The notes under the pieces: generated by a model
What the model was told of the DNA's origin: nothing
Seen by the model: the letters and a program-made list of their open reading frames with translations, nothing else
Database searches by the model: none
Source of the DNA: Varanus komodoensis
Lineage: Eukaryota; Chordata; Lepidosauria; Squamata; Varanidae
Direction: 5' to 3'
DNA length: 64,000 nt
Assembly (NCBI RefSeq): GCF_004798865.1
Contig: NW_025335585.1
Coordinates: 1-64,000 of the forward strand
Program-made: the position numbers and the translations under genes
Shown: piece by piece, positions 58,491 to 64,000 of the stretch
Layout: every line of letters starts with the position of its first letter
Numbering within the stretch: position 1 is the first letter of the stretch

Positions 58491-61400
58491 TCACTCGGAA
58501 CGGGCGGAAACAGAGGCCTGCACGTAGGGACAGCATCTGAAACAGGATTAATTGCGTGCATCGTCCTTTTTTCCGGGCAACTTTTGCCCTTCTGTCAGCC
58601 TGGGGCCAGGAAATACCGGCCTTTGGGCGGGCCTCCGACCGTCAGAACGCGCTCGGAACGGGCGGAAACGGAGACATGCGCGTAGGGACAGCGTCTCCAA
58701 CAGGATTAGGTGCGCGTGTCACCCTTTTCGCCGGGCAACATTTGCCTCTTTGTCAGCGTGGGGCCGGGAAATCCCAGCCTTCGGGCGGGCCACCGACCGT
58801 CGTAACCTGCTTGGGAGCGGCGGAAACGGAGGCCTGCGTGGACGGACAGCGTCTCAAAGAGGACTAGGTGCACGGGGGTCGCTCTTTTTTCGGTGCAACT
58901 TTTCCCTCTCTGTCAGCGTGGGGCCGGGAAATTCCTGGCTCAGGGCGGGTCTCCGACCATCGGAATGCACTCGGATCTGCCAGAGACGGAGGCCTATGCA
59001 GATTGACAGTGTCTCAAAGAGGACTGGGTGTGTCCGTGACTCCCTCTTTTCCGGCAATTTTTGGCCCTCTGTCATGGTGGGGCCGGGAAATCCCGGCCTT
59101 CGTACGAGCCTCCGACCGTGAAAACGCGCTTGGAACGGACGGCAACAGAGGCCTGCGCATAGGGAAAGCTTCTCAAAGAGGACTAGGTGTGTCCCTGTCG
59201 CCCTATTTTCAGGCAACTTTTGGCCCTCTGTCAGGGTGGGGCCGGGAAATCGTGGCCTCCATATGTGCCTACGACCGTCGGAACGCGCTCAGTTGGGGCA
59301 GAAACGGAGGCTTGCACGGAGGAACAGCACCTCAAAGAGGACTACGTGCGCCCGTGGCCCTCTTTTCGAGGCAACTTTTGCCCCTCTCTCACCATGGGGC
59401 TGGGAAATCCGGGCTCCGAAAGGGCCTCCAATCGTCGGAATGCACTAGGAACGGGCGGGAAATGAGGCCTGCGCGGAGGGACAGCGTCTCAAAGAGGACT
59501 AGTGCATGTGTGTCGCCCTTTTTTCGGGGCCACGTTTGCCCCACTGTCAGTGAGGGGCCGGGAAATCGCGGCCTCAGGGCGTGCCTCTGACCGTCGGAAA
59601 GCGCTCGAAATGGGCGGAAACCGAGGCCTCCACGTAGGGACAGCGTCTCCAACAGGATTAAGCGCGCACGTCGCCCTTTTTTCTGGGCGACTTTTGCCTA
59701 TCTGTCAGAGTGCGGCCAGGAAATCCCGACATCCGGGTGGGCCTCCATCGGTTGGAACGTGCTCGGAATGGGCGGAAACGGAGGCCTGCGCAAAGGGACA
59801 GCGTCTCAAAGAGGACTAGGTGCGCGCGCGTTGCCCTTTTTTCGGGTAACTTTTGCCCCTCTGTCATGGTGGAGCTGGGAAATCGCGGCCTCCGGGCGGG
59901 CCTTCGACCGTCGGAATGCGCTCGGAACGGGAGGAAACAGAGGATTGCGCGTAGGGACAGCGTGTCCAACTGGATTAGGTGCGCGCGTCACCCTTTTTTC
60001 CGGGCAACTTTGCCTCTTTGTTAGCATGGGGCCGGGAAATCCCGGCCTTCGGGTGGGCCTCCGACTGCCGGAAAGTGCTCGGAACGGGAGGAAACGGAGG
60101 CCTGCGCGTAGGCACAGGGTCTCCAACAGGATTATGTGCGCACGTCGCCCTTTTTTCTGGGCAACTTTTGCCTCTCTGTCAGCCTGAGGCCGGGAAATCC
60201 TGGCCACCGGCGGGCCTCCGAAGGTCGGAACGCGATCAGAAGCGGCGGAAAAGGAGGTCTGCACAGAGGGAAAGGGTCTCTAAGAGGACTACCTGCACGC
60301 GTCACCCTCTTTTCCGGGCAACTTTTGTCTCTCTGTCAGTGTGGGGCCGGGAAATTCCTGCCTCCGGGAGTGCCTCCAACCGTTTGACCGCGCTCGGAAT
60401 GGGCGGAAACGGAGGCCTGCGAGGAGGGACAGCGTCTCAAAGAAAACTACGTGCGCGCTCGTCGCCCTTTTTTCGGGGCAACTTTTGCCCCTCTGTCCTG
60501 GTGGAGCCAGGAAATTCTGGCCTCCGGGAAGGCCTCCGACCGTCGGAATGCGCTCGGAACAGATGGAAACCGAGGCCTGCACGGAGGGACAGCGTCTCAA
60601 AGAGGACTAGGTGTGTCCGATTCGCCCTCTTTTCAGGCAACATTTGCCTCTACGTCAGCGTGGAGCCGAGAAATCCCGGCATTTGGGAGGGCCACCGACC
60701 TTCGGAATGCGTTCAGAACGGGCGGAAACGGTGGCCTGCGCAGAGGAACAGCCTCTCAAAGAGGACTACGTGCGCTCCTGGCCCACTTTTCAAGGCAACT
60801 TTTACCCCTCTGGCACGGTAGAGCTGGGAAATCCTGGCCTCCAGACGGGCCTAGGACCGTCGCAACGCGCTCACAATGGGCAGAAACGGAGCACTGCGCA
60901 GAGTGCCAGCGTCTCAAAGAGGACTAGGTGTGTCTGTGTCGCCCTCTTTTCAGGCAAAGGTTGGCCATCTTTAAGGGTGGGGCCGGGAAATCGCGAACTC
61001 TGGGCAGGTTTCCGACTGTAAAAACCTTCTCAGAACGGGCAGAAACGGAGGCCTGCGCGGAGGGACAGCGTCTCAAAGAGGTCCAAGTGCGCGCGACGCC
61101 CTGATTTCGAGGCAAATTTTGCCCCTCTGTCACGGGGGATCCGGGAAATCTGGCCTCCAGACGGCCCAAGCATCATCGGACCGCCCTCAGAACAGGCGGA
61201 AACGGAGGCCTGTGCGGAGGGTCAGCGTCTCAAAGAGGACTAGGTGCGCGCATGGCCTTTTTTCGGGGCATGTTTTGCCCCTCAGTCCTGGTGGAGCTGG
61301 GAAATCCCGGCCTCCGGGTGGGGCTTCGACCGTCAGAACGCGATCGGAATGGTTGTAAACGGAGGCCTGCGCGGAGGGACAGCTTCTCAAAGAGGACTAC

Positions 61401-62329
61401 GTGTGCGGGTGGCCCTCTTTTCGAGGCAACTTTGCCCCCTGTCAGTGAGGGGTCGGGAAACCGCCGCCTCCGGGTAGGACTCCAACCGTCAGAACGTGCT
61501 CAGAACTAGCGGAACCGGAGGCCTGCGCGGAGGGACAGCGTCACAAAGAGGACTAGGTGTTTCCGTGTCACCCTCTTTTCATGCAACCTGTGGCCCTCTG
61601 TCAGGGTGGGGCCGGGAAATCGCGGCCTCCGGGTGGGCCTCCGACTGTAGGAACGCGCTCAGAACGGGCAGAAACGGAGGCCTGTGCGGAGGGACAGCGT
61701 CTCAAGGAGGACTACGTGCGCGCCTGGCCCTCTTTTCGAGGCAAGTTTTGCTCCTCTGTCACGGGGGGCTGGGAAATCCCGGCCTCCGGGCGGAGCTCCA
61801 ATCGTCTGAAAGCTCTTGGAAAGTGCGGAAACTGAGGACTGCGCGGAGGGAAAGCAACTCCAACTGGATTAGGTGCGCGCGTCGCCCTTTTTTAAGGGCA
61901 ACTTTTACCCTTCTGTCAGCCTGAGGCGGGAAATCCTGGCTTTCGGCCGGCATCCGACTGTCAGAACGCGCTAGGAACGGGCGGAAATGGAGGCCTGCAC
62001 GTAGGGATAGCGTCTCGAACAGGATTAAGTGTGAACGTTGCCTTTTTTTCTAGGCACCTTTTGCCTCTCTGTCAGCGTGGGGCAGGGAAATCTTGGCCTT
62101 TGGGTGGGCCTCCGACCATCGAAACCCGCCCAGAAGGGGCGGAAATGGAGGCCTGCATGGAGGGACAGCGTCTCAAAGAGGACTAGGTATGTCCGTGTCG
62201 CCCTCTTTTCAGGCAACTTTTCGCCCTCTGTCAGGGTGGGGCCGGGAAATCGCGCACTCCGGGTGGGACTCCAATCGTCGGAACGTGCTCGTAACGGGCG
62301 GAAAAGGAGGCCTGCGCGGAGGGACAGCT

Positions 62330-62745
62330 TCTCAAAGAGGGCTGGGCGTATCCATGTTGCCCTCTTTTCATGCAACTTGGGCCCTCTGTCAGGGTGGGGC
62401 CAGCATATCGCGGCCTCCGTGTGGGCCTCCGACTGTAGGAACGCGCTCAGAACAGTCAGAAACAGAGGCCTGCACGGAGGGGAGCGTCACAAAGAGGACT
62501 ACGTTCGCGAATGGCCTTCTTTCCGAGGCAAATTTTGCCCCTGTGTCACGGGGGGCCGGGAAATCCCGGCCTCTGGGCGGGCCTCCAATTGTCTGAAAAT
62601 GCTCGGAACGGGTGGAAACTGAGGCCTGCGCGGAGGGACAGCGTCTCAAAGAGGACTCGGTGCACGCACGTCGCCCTTTATTCGGGGAAACTTTTGCCCC
62701 TCTGTCATTCAGGGCCGGGAAATCGGGGCCTCCGGGCGGGCCTCC
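62330..62745 (+). repeat. Three-monomer block, copy of 58065-58490
   Basis: Same ordered variants as 58065-58490. It has a few private losses: GAGGGGAGCGTCAC in place of GAGGGACAGCGTCTC near 62478, and CAACTTGGGCCC with part of the CTTTTGG run missing. Confidence 0.83.
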
Positions 62746-63425
62746 GACTGTAGGAACGCGCTCGGAATGGGCAGAAATGGAGGCCTTTGTGGAGTGACAG
62801 CGTCTGAAAGAGGACTAGGTGCGCGCGTGGGCCTCATTTTGAGGCAACTTTTGCCCCTCTTTCACGGTGGGGCCGGGAAATCCCAGCCTCCGGGCGGGCC
62901 TCCAATCGTCGGAACGCCCTAGGAAGGGGTGGAAACGGAGGCCTGCACGTATGGACAGTGTCTCCAATGGGATTAGTTGGGCGCATCACCCTTTTTTCCG
63001 GGCAACTTTTTCCTCTCTGTCAGCGTGGGTCCGGGAAATCCCAAGCTCCGGGCAGGCCTCCGACGGTCGGAAAGTGCTCGGAACGGGCGGAAGCGGAGGC
63101 CTGTCGTAGGGACAGCGTCTCAACAGGATTAGGTGCATGCGTCGCCCTCCTTTCCGGGCAACTTTAGCCCCTCTGTCAGCATGGGGCCGGGAAATTTCCG
63201 GCTCCGTGCAGGCGTCCGACCGTCTGAACGTGCTCGGAACGGGCGGAAACGGAGCCCTGCTCGTAGGGACATCGTCTCCAACAGGATTAGGCGCGCGCGT
63301 CGGCCTTTTTTCCGGGCAACATTTGCCTCTTTGTCAGCGTGGGGCCAGGAAATCCCGCATTCGGGCAGGCCACCGTTTGTTAGAACGCGCTTGGAAGGGG
63401 CGGAAACAGAGGTCTGCGCGGAGGG

Positions 63426-63525
63426 NNNNNNNNNNNNNNNNNNNNNNNNNNNNNNNNNNNNNNNNNNNNNNNNNNNNNNNNNNNNNNNNNNNNNNNNNNN
63501 NNNNNNNNNNNNNNNNNNNNNNNNN
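63426..63525. other. Assembly gap, exactly 100 N
   Basis: Second placeholder gap. The left edge stops at GCGCGGAGGG (monomer position about 85) and the right edge resumes at CCTCTGTCATGG (about 145). An in-phase join needs about 60 bp plus a whole number of monomers, so 100 N is not the true length. Confidence 0.97.
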
Positions 63526-64000
63526 CCTCTGTCATGGTGGAGTCGGGAAATCCCGGCCTCCGGGTGGGACTCGGACCATCGGAACCTGCTGGGAATGGGC
63601 AGAAATGGATGCCTGCGCGTAGGGACAGCGTCTCCAAAAGGATTAGGTGCATGCATCACCCTTTTTTCCGGGCAACTTTTGCCCCTCTGTCAGCGTGGGT
63701 CCGGGAAATCCCGGGTTCTAGGCGGGCTTCCGACCGTCGGAACGTGCACGGAACGGGCGGAAAAGGAGAACTGCGCGGAGGGACGGCGTCTCAAAGAGGA
63801 CTAGGTGTGTCCGTGTCGCTTTCTTTTCATGCAACTTTTGGCCCTCTGTCAGGGTGGGGCCGGGAAATCGCGGACTCTGGGCGGTCCTCCGACCGTCGAA
63901 ACGCACTCAGAACAGCGGGCACAGATTCCTGCGCGGAGGGACAGTGTCTCAAAGGTGACTAGGTGCGTGCATCTCCCTGTTTTCAGGGCAACTTTTGCCA
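63526..64000 (+). repeat. 158-bp satellite array, right end (3 monomers)
   Basis: Three monomers of B/C and A type continue in the same orientation past the second gap: GGGAAATCCCGGCC at 63546, CTCCAAAAGGATTAGG near 63630 and TGTGTCCGTGTCGC near 63805. The array leaves the window inside a monomer at GGCAACTTTTGCCA. Confidence 0.94.

Larger units (their letters stand above)
33610..63425 (+). repeat. 158-bp satellite array, middle/right segment (about 190 monomers)
   Basis: The array resumes mid-monomer at GAAACGGAGGGCTGCGC. It has the same orientation, period and subfamilies as the left segment, and shares rare variants with it (for example TGTACATGTCGCC at 10484 and 43291). The two sides are therefore one array interrupted by the island, not two unrelated arrays. 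No gene, RNA or other element was found between 33610 and 63425. Confidence 0.96.

Noticed and set aside
1-64000. CENP-B box (TTCGNNNNANNCGGG) in the monomer
   Set aside because: The CTCGGAACGGGCGG and CTTCGGAACGC stretches resemble parts of it, but I found no monomer with the full spacing of TTCG, A and CGGG. The dyads are different motifs.
1-64000. CRISPR-like regular repeats
   Set aside because: There are no unique spacers between short repeats; the whole 158 bp is repeated and diverged as a unit, and the context is not prokaryotic.
1-64000. Ribosomal DNA spacer or telomeric repeat
   Set aside because: No rRNA segment, no TTAGGG runs and no RNA polymerase I promoter that I can recognise were seen.

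Overview
This window is a satellite DNA array. Apart from two runs of exactly 100 N (33308-33407 and 63426-63525) and one ~200 bp non-satellite island (33408-33609), every stretch I read is a head-to-tail tandem repeat with a 158 bp GC-rich, CpG-rich monomer. About 400 monomers are present, all in the same orientation, and the array runs off both window ends. I support no protein-coding gene, rRNA, tRNA or CRISPR array. The many open frames on both strands come from a GC-rich repeat with few stop triplets. Because 158 is not a multiple of three, each monomer is read in a new frame.

Organism: the sequence gives no gene to place it by. Monomers differ mainly by C-to-T and G-to-A changes at CpG sites, which suggests a CpG-methylating eukaryote, most likely a vertebrate. 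The fixed 100-N gaps suggest a scaffolded assembly broken inside a repeat. I cannot name the species or chromosome, and I have no direct evidence that this is a centromere.

Monomer structure (position 1 = first G of GGGCCGGG, the window's first base): a dyad GCCGGGA-AA-TCCCGGC at 3-18 with an NF-kB-like decamer GGGAAATCCC inside it; a duplicated GGCCTCCG at 16-23 and 28-35 facing an inverted CGGAGGCC at 67-74; a small dyad CCGA-CCG-TCGG at 33-43; CGGAA steps at 41, 52 and 61; an alternating GCGCGC stretch near 110-117; and a 7-3-7 dyad GGGGCAA-CTT-TTGCCCC at 130-146.

Layout: at least five monomer subfamilies (A to E below) are interspersed without one fixed order. On top of this there are many multi-monomer blocks (2 to 11 monomers) whose copies lie from 158 bp to over 50 kb apart. 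These copies resemble each other more than they resemble their neighbours. Some blocks are mosaics of two others, so the array has been shuffled by unequal exchange or conversion.

The one segment that is not satellite, next to the first gap, is AT-richer. It carries a perfect NRF1-type palindrome, a second degenerate one, two GGAA cores and three CCAAT boxes (as ATTGG) on a 23-24 bp tandem repeat. It looks like a promoter fragment, or part of an inserted element whose rest is lost in the gap. It is the most unusual item in the window.
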